Counted from the stretch's first letter, positions 7,288 through 14,595 are shown. The stretch is DNA of 16,321 bases from CAZVXI01 sp964631295 (GCA_964631295.1 CAZVXI010000056.1:1-16321), one strand, 5' to 3'. Notes: generated from the letters alone by a model not told the origin. Program-made: numbers and translations.

Positions 7288-7318
7288 GCATCCAGTCCCT
7301 CGTCAATCCGGAGAGGGT

Positions 7319-7369
7319 AATCTACCCACTTTGCCCCACAACGCAACACCTCAATGCACAAACTTCCCA
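7319..7369 (-). promoter_or_regulatory. mraZ promoter with 10-bp-phased MraZ-box-like repeats
   Basis: On the minus strand GTG recurs at exact 10-bp steps (7359, 7349, 7339, 7329). The last two extend to TGGGG (7338-7334) and TGGGT (7328-7324); a further TGGGA lies at 7369-7365, out of phase by 1 bp. Known MraZ operators are TGGGN repeats at 10-bp periodicity. TTGCGT (7346-7341), 16 nt, TAGATT (7324-7319) is a plausible promoter buried in the repeats, which fits autorepression. Confidence 0.6.
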
Positions 7370-7372
7370 TTT

Positions 7373-7418
7373 TTCTGAACAACTTCACATCGTCGAGTTG
7401 AAGTCGGACCGTTCAGAA
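7373..7418. repeat. Nested inverted repeat between mraZ and flavin reductase genes
   Basis: The outer arms TTCTGAAC (7373-7380) and GTTCAGAA (7411-7418) are perfect inverted copies. Inside them ACTTCA (7382-7387) and TGAAGT (7399-7404) form a second pair, with 1-nt and 6-nt spacers between inner and outer arms. The element lies between divergent genes just upstream of the mraZ boxes. It could be a regulator site or a hairpin in a transcript reading right; nothing decides between these. Confidence 0.4.
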
Positions 7419-7512
7419 GCCCGAACGCCCATGCCGCACGTCCGGTAAGCTTCTGTCATATCAATACTTCTGTGCGGGCTGGGTAAGCATCACCCCGGAT
7501 CGCTTGGCACGG

Positions 7513-8130
7513 ATGGCTTATACGCGAGTCCCATCCGGCCGATCGACACACAACATGTGGACCGAAGGTGGATCAAACGGGACCGGCTCGGCGGGCCGAG
7601 ACAATGGCCATGCGTCACCGACGCCGCCACGCCAGGTATTGCTCTCCGAGCGCACGATCGGGCAGATCCCCTGTGGGCTGTTCCTGCTCACATCCGCGTT
7701 CGAAGGCGATCGCAGTGGAGCCCTCACCGCCTGGGTCCAGCGATGCTCGATCAGCCCGCCGCTCCTGATGGTCGCCCTGCGGACTGGTCACGCTGTGGAG
7801 CCGTTGATCCGCGATTCGCGATCCTTCGCACTATGCCAGGTCAGTGCGGATGATCGCTTCCTGATCAAGAAGTTTACGAGTCCGCCCGATCGCGGCGAAG
7901 ACCCATTTGTCACCCTGCCGACGCGCTGCGCTCCGAGCGGCGCTCCGGTCGTCACGCGGGCGATGAGTTTTCTCGACTGCGAGGTTGTGCGCCATGTGGA
8001 CATGGAGTCTGACCACCGACTCTACGTGGCTGAGGTGAAAGCCGCGGAGACCATGCACGCCTGCCGACCAGCGGTGTACACGGACTGCAACGGCAACCCC
8101 GTCTGGCAGCAATACCCGCCTTCTGCCTGA
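7513..8130 (+). CDS. Flavin reductase-like (FMN-binding split barrel) protein
   Basis: From residue about 44 the sequence follows the flavin reductase-like domain: RTIGQIPCGLFLLTSAFEG, then a Gly-Ala-Leu-Thr-Ala-Trp-Val-Gln segment (binding of the FMN phosphate and isoalloxazine region in this fold), SPPLLMVAL, and RDSRSFALCQVSADD. The later MSFLDCEVVRHVDMESDHRLYVAEV gives the strand that closes the barrel. Such proteins reduce or bind FMN using NAD(P)H, or serve as the reductase of two-component monooxygenases; which applies here is not shown. The start is unsure. The frame is open from a TTG at 7504, with ATGs at 7513 and 7555, none with a Shine-Dalgarno. The first about 40 residues are low-complexity, and I list 7513. 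The amidohydrolase gene starts 40 bp later. Confidence 0.75.
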   Translation: MAYTRVPSGRSTHNMWTEGGSNGTGSAGRDNGHASPTPPRQVLLSERTIGQIPCGLFLLTSAFEGDRSGALTAWVQRCSISPPLLMVALRTGHAVEPLIRDSRSFALCQVSADDRFLIKKFTSPPDRGEDPFVTLPTRCAPSGAPVVTRAMSFLDCEVVRHVDMESDHRLYVAEVKAAETMHACRPAVYTDCNGNPVWQQYPPSA

Positions 8131-8158
8131 GGCCCGGACCAAGCCTCTCTCGCAGACC

Positions 8159-8170
8159 TATCATCGGCCC
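8159..8170 (+). promoter_or_regulatory. Candidate leaderless -10 box of the amidohydrolase gene
   Basis: TATCAT (8159-8164) is followed by exactly 6 nt (CGGCCC) and then the ATG at 8171. No Shine-Dalgarno is present. The arrangement matches those at 75-86 and 11308-11319. Confidence 0.45.
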
Positions 8171-9298
8171 ATGACTGTCATCCCAGCATCGTCCATCGCT
8201 CAACCACAGCGTGTGCGACCGGTGAATCCATCGAATCGATTCGGCCTCGACTACGAAGCCCTCGCAGCGAATTTTCCGGAGCGCGACAAACCCATCGTCG
8301 ATGCCCACACGCACATTGGCGGGCTGGAAGCAGCGAAGATCTTCCGCCGCGCAGCAGATCTCTATGGGGTCGGCACTGTCTACACCATGGTCCCTCTGCC
8401 ATCGGTCGAGGACACAATCGAAGCCATGGGAGAAACCGTGCGATTCATCGCAGTGCCCAACTTCCGCTCAGGCGATGCCCGTGAGGAGTTCGGCCCAGGT
8501 TATCTCAGGACGGTGGAGAAGTTCCACGAACTCGGTTCGCGCATTGTCAAGTTCTGGGTCGCGCCGCGCTCGATCGACTACGCAGAAGAACTTGGCGATC
8601 CGGGATACATGAAGCTCGATTCACCGTACAAAATCGAAGTCATGCAAGCCGCACGCGACATGGGCATGGCCTTCATGGTGCACGTCGCCGATCCGGACAC
8701 ATGGTTCGCCACAAAGTATGCCGACGCAGACAAGTACGGCACCAAGCTCCAGCAGTATGAACCGTTCGAGCAACTCATGGAGCGCTTCAACGATGTCCAG
8801 TGGATCGCAGCCCATATGGCCGGTTGGCCGGAAGATCTGGGTTTTCTCTCCGGCCTGCTCGATCGACATCCAAACCTCTCGCTCGACTGCAGCGCATGCA
8901 AGTGGCAGGTGCGCGAACTCAGCAGGCATTCGGATGATGAACTGCTTACCTTCTTCCGCAAGTACAGCAAGCGCATCATGTTCGGCTCCGACATCGTCTC
9001 CACCGAAGAGCACCTCGAGCATGTTGGAGACGATGACAAGCCCATGTATCAAAAGGCCAGTTCGCCAGATGAAGCGTTCGATCTCTATGCGAGCCGGTAC
9101 TGGGCCTATCGCACGATGTTTGAGACGGATTACGACGGTGAATCACCCATTGCCGATCCTGACCTGGAGATGATCGATCCAGAAACGCACGATGCGATGT
9201 CAGCCCCGCTGCTGCGAGGCCGCGCATTGCCGGAAGATCTCCTTGATGATTTATACAACGGGGTCGCCGAACGCGTGCTCGATCCTTTGTTCGATTGA
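8171..9298 (+). CDS. Amidohydrolase-2 family metal-dependent hydrolase
   Basis: The 375-aa protein is a TIM-barrel amidohydrolase. Its metal site is visible as DAHTHIGG (His46, His48) on strand 1, MVHVAD (His171), AAHMAGWPEDL (His215) and MFGSD (Asp274). This is the order expected of the amidohydrolase-2 group, which includes hydrolases and non-oxidative decarboxylases such as ACMSD. No lysine is in a position to be a carbamylated bridging ligand, so a single-metal form is likely. A C-terminal extension (about 300-375) includes EAFDLYASRYWAYRTMFETDY, which may cover the active site. No signal peptide is seen. The substrate cannot be read from the sequence. The preceding flavin reductase-like gene is close, but this gene has its own -10-like box. 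Confidence 0.85.
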   Translation: MTVIPASSIAQPQRVRPVNPSNRFGLDYEALAANFPERDKPIVDAHTHIGGLEAAKIFRRAADLYGVGTVYTMVPLPSVEDTIEAMGETVRFIAVPNFRSGDAREEFGPGYLRTVEKFHELGSRIVKFWVAPRSIDYAEELGDPGYMKLDSPYKIEVMQAARDMGMAFMVHVADPDTWFATKYADADKYGTKLQQYEPFEQLMERFNDVQWIAAHMAGWPEDLGFLSGLLDRHPNLSLDCSACKWQVRELSRHSDDELLTFFRKYSKRIMFGSDIVSTEEHLEHVGDDDKPMYQKASSPDEAFDLYASRYWAYRTMFETDYDGESPIADPDLEMIDPETHDAMSAPLLRGRALPEDLLDDLYNGVAERVLDPLFD

Positions 9299-9375
9299 AC
9301 TCAGCGCACACGACGGCAGACAAAGGCAGCGTGTTGCGATTCCAGGTGATCACGATGGCCAAACGCTTCTCGGAG

Positions 9376-10065
9376 TCAGCGTGGATTCAAGTTGCTGCCG
9401 AGCGCATCATCGGGCTTGTGTTCGTAGAAGACCTTGGCGATGTCGCTGCCAAGTTCGACTGCAAGCATCTCCAGCACTTTCATGCGCTGCCCGCGCGACT
9501 GATATAGTTCATCGGGGAGTTCGCCCGTCATCGTCCTGACCGAATGCAGCGTGTTGCCGTCCTCACCAGTTGGAAACAGACGAACCTCGTTGACGACGTC
9601 GATCAACTTCACATACGCGATTGCGCCGGCGCGCGGCGTGATGCCATCAACCGATGGAACAAATGACTCGATAACGATGTAAATCACCTGATCCGCACCA
9701 ACGTTTCGACCGATCTCTCCAATTGGCATCAACTCCTCGGACGTATCGCTCTGCGACGCAACCGCTGTCGCATCACGCGGGCTGACCATCGTGGTGACCA
9801 CTTCATGCTTGAGCAGTTCTTCGGTCACCTGGTCGACGACCACTCGCCGCAGGCTGATCGGATTGATGAGGTTCTCGCGATCATCAATGAAAACGACGGT
9901 TTTCACATCGTTGGGCGTGTACTCTGCCGGGACGGTTGGCTCGGGCGAGACGATGTATGCGATTGGCACAACATAGTTGCAGCCCGCCACGATCGCGGTG
10001 GTGAGAATTGCCGCCACAAACGGGAGCATCCGCCGGGCAGTTGTCTTTCGGTGCGTGCGGTGCAT
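9376..10065 (-). CDS. Predicted lipoprotein B, function unknown
   Basis: The frame extends far upstream, but the ATG at 10065 gives a basic N-region, a hydrophobic stretch and the lipobox IVAGC (Cys29), and lies 10 bp after the preceding stop. The product is 229 aa; an alternative ATG 12 codons later also keeps the signal. After the Cys it reads VKTVVFIDDRENLI, then VVVDQVTEELLKHEVVTTMVSPRD, GADQVIYIVIESF, YVKLIDVVNEVRLFP, and ends in a helix with AKVFYEHKPDD. This alternating strand-helix pattern resembles periplasmic lipoproteins of the LpoB/TolB-N kind, but I do not claim membership. It shares several landmarks with the upstream lipoprotein A, suggesting old duplication. Confidence 0.75.
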   Translation of the reverse strand: MHRTHRKTTARRMLPFVAAILTTAIVAGCNYVVPIAYIVSPEPTVPAEYTPNDVKTVVFIDDRENLINPISLRRVVVDQVTEELLKHEVVTTMVSPRDATAVASQSDTSEELMPIGEIGRNVGADQVIYIVIESFVPSVDGITPRAGAIAYVKLIDVVNEVRLFPTGEDGNTLHSVRTMTGELPDELYQSRGQRMKVLEMLAVELGSDIAKVFYEHKPDDALGSNLNPR

Positions 10066-10075
10066 GGGTTGTGCC

Positions 10076-10798
10076 TTATCCAGAGCGACTGGAACGTGCC
10101 GGGCGATCAAGTTCCGGGCGATACTTGTCCGGGTATTTCGGTTCGAGGTGTTCGTAGAACAACCATGATGTTTCCTTGATGAACTCTGCGAGCAATCCGG
10201 TGCGAATCTGGTTCTCATTCGCGCCATCACGGGTGATGTTGCTCTCTGCGGGAAACTCCGAGATGATGCTGAACTCATCGGAGAAGATATCCGGCATGAT
10301 TCCGTCGCGCTCGATGATGCCGATGTTCGCCGCTGCGACACCATCCCACATCCACTGGTTGCCCGGCGGGTGCAAACGCCATTCGTACAGATCGACATAC
10401 ACGACGCGATCGACGTTCAACTGCTCCACGAGGTCGCCGTACGGCAGGGCGTTCCATTGCGGTGTCTGGTACTGCCACTTCTGGATGATGCGTGGATCAA
10501 CAACGCTGGTCCCGTCAACGTACTCGTTGATTCGCGCAGAGATTCCCGTCGAGATCGTCATTGTCAGTCCGGGGAACTCGTACAGCGTGGCAAGGTCGGC
10601 ATTCACCACAACCGCAACCGTCTTGTGTTCCAGACCCTCGTACTTCGGCAAGACCTGGATTTTCTTCTGGTACTCGAAGTTCTGAGCCATCCCACCAAGC
10701 AGGTTGCCGGCCGCACAGCCCGCGAGCAGGCACGCCCAAACGCCCAGAGCCCCGCCGAGTAGTCGGTTGACGAATCGAGATTGCGTGTGCTGCCACAT
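10076..10798 (-). CDS. Predicted lipoprotein A, function unknown
   Basis: The start is placed at the ATG at 10798, not at the upstream one (10864) that would overlap the preceding gene. It yields 240 aa with a hydrophobic signal and lipobox LLAGC (Cys28). The mature part shows KTVAVVVNADLATLYEFPG, TISTGISARINEYV, NVDRVVYVDLYEW, NIGIIERDG, and a terminal helix with SWLFYEHLEPKYPDKY. These blocks fall in the same order as in the next gene (KTVVFIDD, the DQVTEELL helix, GADQVIYIVIESF, AKVFYEH). No enzyme motif was found. It is the middle gene of a three-gene unit: 26 bp after the DUF2752-like gene and 10 bp before lipoprotein B. Confidence 0.75.
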   Translation of the reverse strand: MWQHTQSRFVNRLLGGALGVWACLLAGCAAGNLLGGMAQNFEYQKKIQVLPKYEGLEHKTVAVVVNADLATLYEFPGLTMTISTGISARINEYVDGTSVVDPRIIQKWQYQTPQWNALPYGDLVEQLNVDRVVYVDLYEWRLHPPGNQWMWDGVAAANIGIIERDGIMPDIFSDEFSIISEFPAESNITRDGANENQIRTGLLAEFIKETSWLFYEHLEPKYPDKYRPELDRPARSSRSG

Positions 10799-10824
10799 GG
10801 TCAGGCCGCCTTGAGAGTGGAGTA

Positions 10825-11307
10825 TCAAATCATGCCGCGATGGCTGAGGATCTTGTATCCCCACGCCAGCGCTGCGAATGCCGCACTATACCAGATGGTC
10901 TTGCGGCTCAATAGCTGGCCAAAGACTGCACCAATTTTCGAGCCTGTGATGGCAATGTAGGTCGCAATGACAAGCGTCATCGCTGTGGCGAGTGCCAAGG
11001 CGGCCCCCAGCGGCTGCGTCAGGAAGGATGAGAGCAGATCACCGTTGGCAGCATGGGCGAAAGCGGTCGTCATCCCGCAACTCGGACAGGGCATATCCGC
11101 CATGGTGATCCAACCACACTCAGGCAGATTCAACTGCTCATGCGTGCCATGGCCCTCCCCAGCCGGCGTGAGATAGGCCGCCAGACCAAGCACAATCGCG
11201 CATGGCATGGCCACCGCCGCGGCGAGTAACCGCCGACGCATCGGGCTGTCTGCGATTGTCGGCGGGGCGCTTGGCAGGCCCATCGCCATCGCGGGCTGTC
11301 GGTCCAT
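10825..11307 (-). CDS. DUF2752-like membrane protein with CPSCGMT motif
   Basis: The 160-aa protein has hydrophobic segments near residues 27-45, 97-120 and 137-155. Between the first two lies LPECGWITMADMPCPSCGMTTAF. The Cys-Pro-x-Cys-Gly-hydrophobic-Thr block (Cys74, Cys77) followed by a helix is the hallmark of the DUF2752 family, whose function is not established. Cys64 (PECG) could add a third thiol. The N-terminal 22 residues are polar and Pro-rich, so a later start (Met23) is possible. The ATG at 11307 is favoured by the TATGAT box 6 nt before it. The two following lipoprotein genes are probably cotranscribed, suggesting an envelope function. Confidence 0.78.
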   Translation of the reverse strand: MDRQPAMAMGLPSAPPTIADSPMRRRLLAAAVAMPCAIVLGLAAYLTPAGEGHGTHEQLNLPECGWITMADMPCPSCGMTTAFAHAANGDLLSSFLTQPLGAALALATAMTLVIATYIAITGSKIGAVFGQLLSRKTIWYSAAFAALAWGYKILSHRGMI

Positions 11308-11319
11308 GGCAGGATCATA
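11308..11319 (-). promoter_or_regulatory. Candidate leaderless -10 box before the DUF2752-like gene
   Basis: On the minus strand TATGAT (11319-11314) is followed by 6 nt and the ATG at 11307. A weak -35 candidate ATGACG lies at 11344-11339, 19 nt away. No Shine-Dalgarno is present. Confidence 0.5.
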
Positions 11320-11374
11320 GCGCGCGACGCAGCCCGATCGTCATTCAGGGGCCGTGGCCTCAAACGGGCAGCTT

Positions 11375-12778
11375 TCAGTTGAGTGCTGCAGCGTACCAGC
11401 CGCGCTTGCCATCGACTTCCACCGGCGCGAGCACATGCAATCGCATGTCGCCGCCGTGCAGATCAGACACCTTCGTGGGCTGGTCGGTGAAGACGTGGCT
11501 CGTGATGCGGCCATCGAAATCTGTATTGATTTCCGGGCATGCCATCGCGAGCAGTTCACGGTGCGCCTTCGCCCACTGGGCAACACAGTGGAGATCGCGA
11601 ATCGCAGCCTCACGCCCGAGCAGATGCACGCGCCCACGCGCATCGACTGCAAGCTCGATATGCTCATGATGCGGACACCGTGGACGCAAAGGCGTAAGCC
11701 CTTTCACGTGTTCTGCGAGTGGCGTCGGGCGGCCTTTTTCATCCGGCTCATGGATGGCTTCGGGACGCTTCGGTTCCACATCCATCACCGGGGCTGGAGC
11801 AAGCCTGGCCGGCTCTGATGATGCGGGCTCGTCACTGCCCGGCCCGCGCGCAATGGTGTCCGATGCAGCGTGCTCGGTTGGAGCATCGCCTTTGATGACC
11901 TCGACAATGGGTGCTGCATCAATGTCATCCGCAGCCTGCCATGCGTTTTCCATATCCTCGGCAGCAGCAGTGGTCGGCTCCGCTACGTGCGGTGTTGCGA
12001 TAGTCGTTTCGACCACCAAGCCATCATCGCGCGCATCATCGACGGCCTCGTGGCTCTTCACGTCAACATCACCGCGGCCGGCCTGACGAATCCACCCACT
12101 CACTTGCTGCAACGTCGGGCAGGGCAGCCCAGGGAAGTCCAGATACATCGATGAGCGCACATCGGCGTCCATCTTCGCGAGTGTGAGTACATGGTCGATC
12201 TCGACATCCAGAAACGACGTCGTCGTACGGTTCACACGATCGAACACCCGCTGCGCCTCTGCTTCATCAGCACCGAGGATCGCAAGCGCGACTCTCGGCA
12301 GCATCTGCTCCGCCTCGCGCACAGACTCAGCAAGATGCTTGACGACGTCATACGCCGCCACCACCGCAGCAGGATCGGCGCTGCTCAGGATCGTGACGCG
12401 GTCAGAATCAACGCCTGCTGTCTCGCCCGGCTGACGATCGGGCCGCCCGAGAACGATCCAGTTCCGCGCTGCGCCGGCGAGTTCAAAGATCACCTCACGA
12501 ACATCCAGCCCGCTGTGCGGCCGCGCAATGCCATCCGGCCCGCGGAGCAGTTGCACGCTTGGTTCATCGCGGTCCAGGCGGATAAGCACTGTCGGGCCAC
12601 GATCGCGAGCAATCGCATCGGCATAGGGTGCCAGCCAGAGCCCGGCGCGGACCGGAAGATGCCCGACCAGCAGCGTTTCGATCGTCATGGTCGGCAAGCC
12701 ATCCGTCGAACCCGTGCGGTCCGATTCTGTGATGAACATTGCTGCCAGCTCGTCATACGGATCGTGGCCTGTACTCAT
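11375..12778 (-). CDS. ParA/FlhG-like protein lacking the P-loop, coupled to ParA
   Basis: The 467-aa protein starts at the ATG at 12778, whose ATGA overlaps the ParA stop. Its N-terminal half (about 32-215) follows the layout of MinD/FlhG ATPases: TLLVGHLPVRAGLWLAPYADA where the Walker A region should be, VLIRLD (64-69) like the strand after it, ARNWIVLGRPD near the Walker B position, and TILSSADPAAVVAAYDVVKHLAES resembling the MinD/FlhG TTP-x-xxxxDAY segment. FDRVNRTTTSFLDVEIDHV (179-197) resembles the region of FlhG proteins near a late helix. No GKT/S is present, so ATP binding in the classical way is unlikely. Residues about 240-345 are an acidic, Ala/Pro-rich linker, and 355-467 form a conserved-looking C-terminal domain (LTPLRPRCPHHEHIEL onward). 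The role is unknown; it probably partners the upstream ParA. Confidence 0.65.
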   Translation of the reverse strand: MSTGHDPYDELAAMFITESDRTGSTDGLPTMTIETLLVGHLPVRAGLWLAPYADAIARDRGPTVLIRLDRDEPSVQLLRGPDGIARPHSGLDVREVIFELAGAARNWIVLGRPDRQPGETAGVDSDRVTILSSADPAAVVAAYDVVKHLAESVREAEQMLPRVALAILGADEAEAQRVFDRVNRTTTSFLDVEIDHVLTLAKMDADVRSSMYLDFPGLPCPTLQQVSGWIRQAGRGDVDVKSHEAVDDARDDGLVVETTIATPHVAEPTTAAAEDMENAWQAADDIDAAPIVEVIKGDAPTEHAASDTIARGPGSDEPASSEPARLAPAPVMDVEPKRPEAIHEPDEKGRPTPLAEHVKGLTPLRPRCPHHEHIELAVDARGRVHLLGREAAIRDLHCVAQWAKAHRELLAMACPEINTDFDGRITSHVFTDQPTKVSDLHGGDMRLHVLAPVEVDGKRGWYAAALN

Positions 12779-14595
12779 GGCATTGCCTGCGTGGTCTGGA
12801 GTTCCATGGCCGTTGGCGGATCTGCTCCATGCATCCTGCACAGATCGGCAGACTCGACAACGCCTTCCCTGGCGACTGGCGAACGCATCACCGTGATGAT
12901 GCTGTGCTCCTCGCCATACTGATCAAATCGACGACGAGCATTGTAAGGATCCGGCTGCCACTTGCCATCAATCACCAGGCGATACTCATACGTGCCAGCC
13001 TCAATGGGCACAACCGCCTCGTGCAGCATCAACTGCGGATTCAGTCGAAGTGGATTTGCTGTCGCTGACCAGCCATTGAACTGCCCCGCGACCGCGATCG
13101 TCCGCCCGGAACTGGCCGGCTGCACAAACAGCACCCCGCGCGCCGTTTCCCGAACACCGTACAAATGCGTGTGTCGATTACTCGCTTCCGACGCGCTTTC
13201 GCTCTCCGCGGCGGCAAATCGTGTCAGAACAACCGACGGCCGCGCAGCGCGATCAATACTTGGTTCCGCATCCGTTTCGGCCAGCGGGCTGGTCGTTCGA
13301 TCGGACGAACCGGCGACAACTGAATCGAGCGCCTCAGTCTCATCATCGCAAACGATAGTTGGCTTTCTGCCAATCCGGGTCGTATCGAAGACGGGCTGAT
13401 CGGCCTTCACCTCGACGGCGTAGATGAAGCCTTCGGCCTGCTCGACCGACTGCTGCACGTCCGGCTTTGCCGCCGCGGTGCTGGTCGCATCCTTCTCTGC
13501 CGGGACTGCTTGCTCGTCGGTCGTCGGGGAATCAACCGGCACCTTGATTGGATTGACGACAATGCCGGGGCGATCATCTTGCTTGCGGATCGCATCCTCG
13601 ACCAACTCGTCGAGTCGCTTGCCTTCATCGGCCGCTCGGCGCGCGAGCCCCTGTACACGTTGCACCATCTCCGCAGCACGACTGCTGGGCGGCGCGGCAT
13701 GATCTGCCTGAGTCATCACGCGAGCGGTCGAAGGAAGCGGTGGGAGCCGTTCATCGCTCAGCGGGCCAACATTCGGCAGCGGCCGAACCGCCGCGGAGTC
13801 CGGCTGTTCGCGTTTGGGCGTCGGCAGATGATCCTCGAGCCATTCGACGAGCCGCTCGTAATCCAGCCTGGCCTTGCTGTCTGGTGCGAACTCGATAATC
13901 GGCTGCCCGAAGCTTACTGCCTCGCGCAGCTGTTCATGCCTGTGAATCACGATCGGAACGATCTGTCCCGCAAAGTCACGCCGGAGAGCATCAAGCACAT
14001 CACATGACGCGCGCGACTCAGCATCGTGAATCGTCGCCAGCACGTGGACAGCGATCGAACGATCGATGCGATCAACCAGATGCTTGATCGTCTGCCACTG
14101 GCGTTTCGCACCCTTCATCGCGAGGAAGCCGGTCTCCACCGGGATCAGCGCCTCGCGCGATGCACGCATCGCGTTGTATGTCAGAATGCCGATCGTCGGC
14201 GGGCAGTCGATCACGCAGCGGTCGTAACGATCCGCCAGACTCCGCAACACGTTGAGCAGTCGGCGGTCCTTGTCCTCAAGCTCGTGCAACCCCCCACCCG
14301 GTGCCTCCAGCCCCGCAAGCCGCAACGTGCTCGGCGCGAGATCAAGGTTCCGCGTGACCTCCCACACCAGATCATCAGGATCGGGGCCCCTCTTACTCTG
14401 ATCCAGCAGCGCATCGGCGATGCCGTACTCAATGCGATCATCCGGCACCCCCAGCCCGGCAGCGCAATGTGACTGCGGGTCCATATCAACCAGCAGCGTT
14501 CGCAGCCCGCGCGCCGCATAAATCGCGGCGATATTGATCGCAGTCGTGGTCTTACCGCTCCCACCTTTCTGGTTGACGATCGCCAGCGTCCGCAC
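12775..14595 (-). CDS. ParA-family ATPase with C-terminal CBM48 / AMPK-type glycogen-recognition domain
   Basis: I choose the GTG at 14595, preceded by AAAGGAG (14606-14600, 4-nt spacer), because it places MRTLAIVNQKGGSGKTT at the N-terminus as in ParA proteins. The product is 606 aa. The ATPase domain (about 1-255) has the deviant Walker A KGGSGKTT (10-17), DMDPQ (37-41) and VIDCPP (127-132). There is no N-terminal helix-turn-helix, so it is of the short ParA/Soj type. Residues about 260-480 are a Pro/Ala/Asp-rich linker with one helical part (AAEMVQRVQGLARRA). Residues about 485-570 form a CBM48-like E-set domain: VAGQFNGWS, then GTYEYRLVIDGKWQPDP and EEHSIITV, which aligns with the AMPK-beta glycogen-binding domain. 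ParA ATPases position chromosomes, plasmids or protein cargo; a polysaccharide-linked cargo is inference. No parB is in the window. Coupled to the P-loop-less protein by ATGA. Confidence 0.88.
   Translation of the reverse strand: MRTLAIVNQKGGSGKTTTAINIAAIYAARGLRTLLVDMDPQSHCAAGLGVPDDRIEYGIADALLDQSKRGPDPDDLVWEVTRNLDLAPSTLRLAGLEAPGGGLHELEDKDRRLLNVLRSLADRYDRCVIDCPPTIGILTYNAMRASREALIPVETGFLAMKGAKRQWQTIKHLVDRIDRSIAVHVLATIHDAESRASCDVLDALRRDFAGQIVPIVIHRHEQLREAVSFGQPIIEFAPDSKARLDYERLVEWLEDHLPTPKREQPDSAAVRPLPNVGPLSDERLPPLPSTARVMTQADHAAPPSSRAAEMVQRVQGLARRAADEGKRLDELVEDAIRKQDDRPGIVVNPIKVPVDSPTTDEQAVPAEKDATSTAAAKPDVQQSVEQAEGFIYAVEVKADQPVFDTTRIGRKPTIVCDDETEALDSVVAGSSDRTTSPLAETDAEPSIDRAARPSVVLTRFAAAESESASEASNRHTHLYGVRETARGVLFVQPASSGRTIAVAGQFNGWSATANPLRLNPQLMLHEAVVPIEAGTYEYRLVIDGKWQPDPYNARRRFDQYGEEHSIITVMRSPVAREGVVESADLCRMHGADPPTAMELQTTQAMP

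Noticed and set aside
6509..7306. Minus-strand frame of 265 aa across the Ns
   Set aside because: Out of frame with mraZ, low-complexity Arg/Gly/Ser, and its continuity depends on the arbitrary gap length.
10066..10398. N-terminal extension of lipoprotein B to 10398
   Set aside because: It would overlap the upstream lipoprotein gene by more than 300 bp and bury the signal peptide; the Ser/Arg-rich sequence is a frame shadow.
12775..14595. Classical plasmid or chromosome parAB locus
   Set aside because: No ParB-like gene or parS-like palindrome was seen beside the ATPase; the partner is a P-loop-less ParA-like protein.
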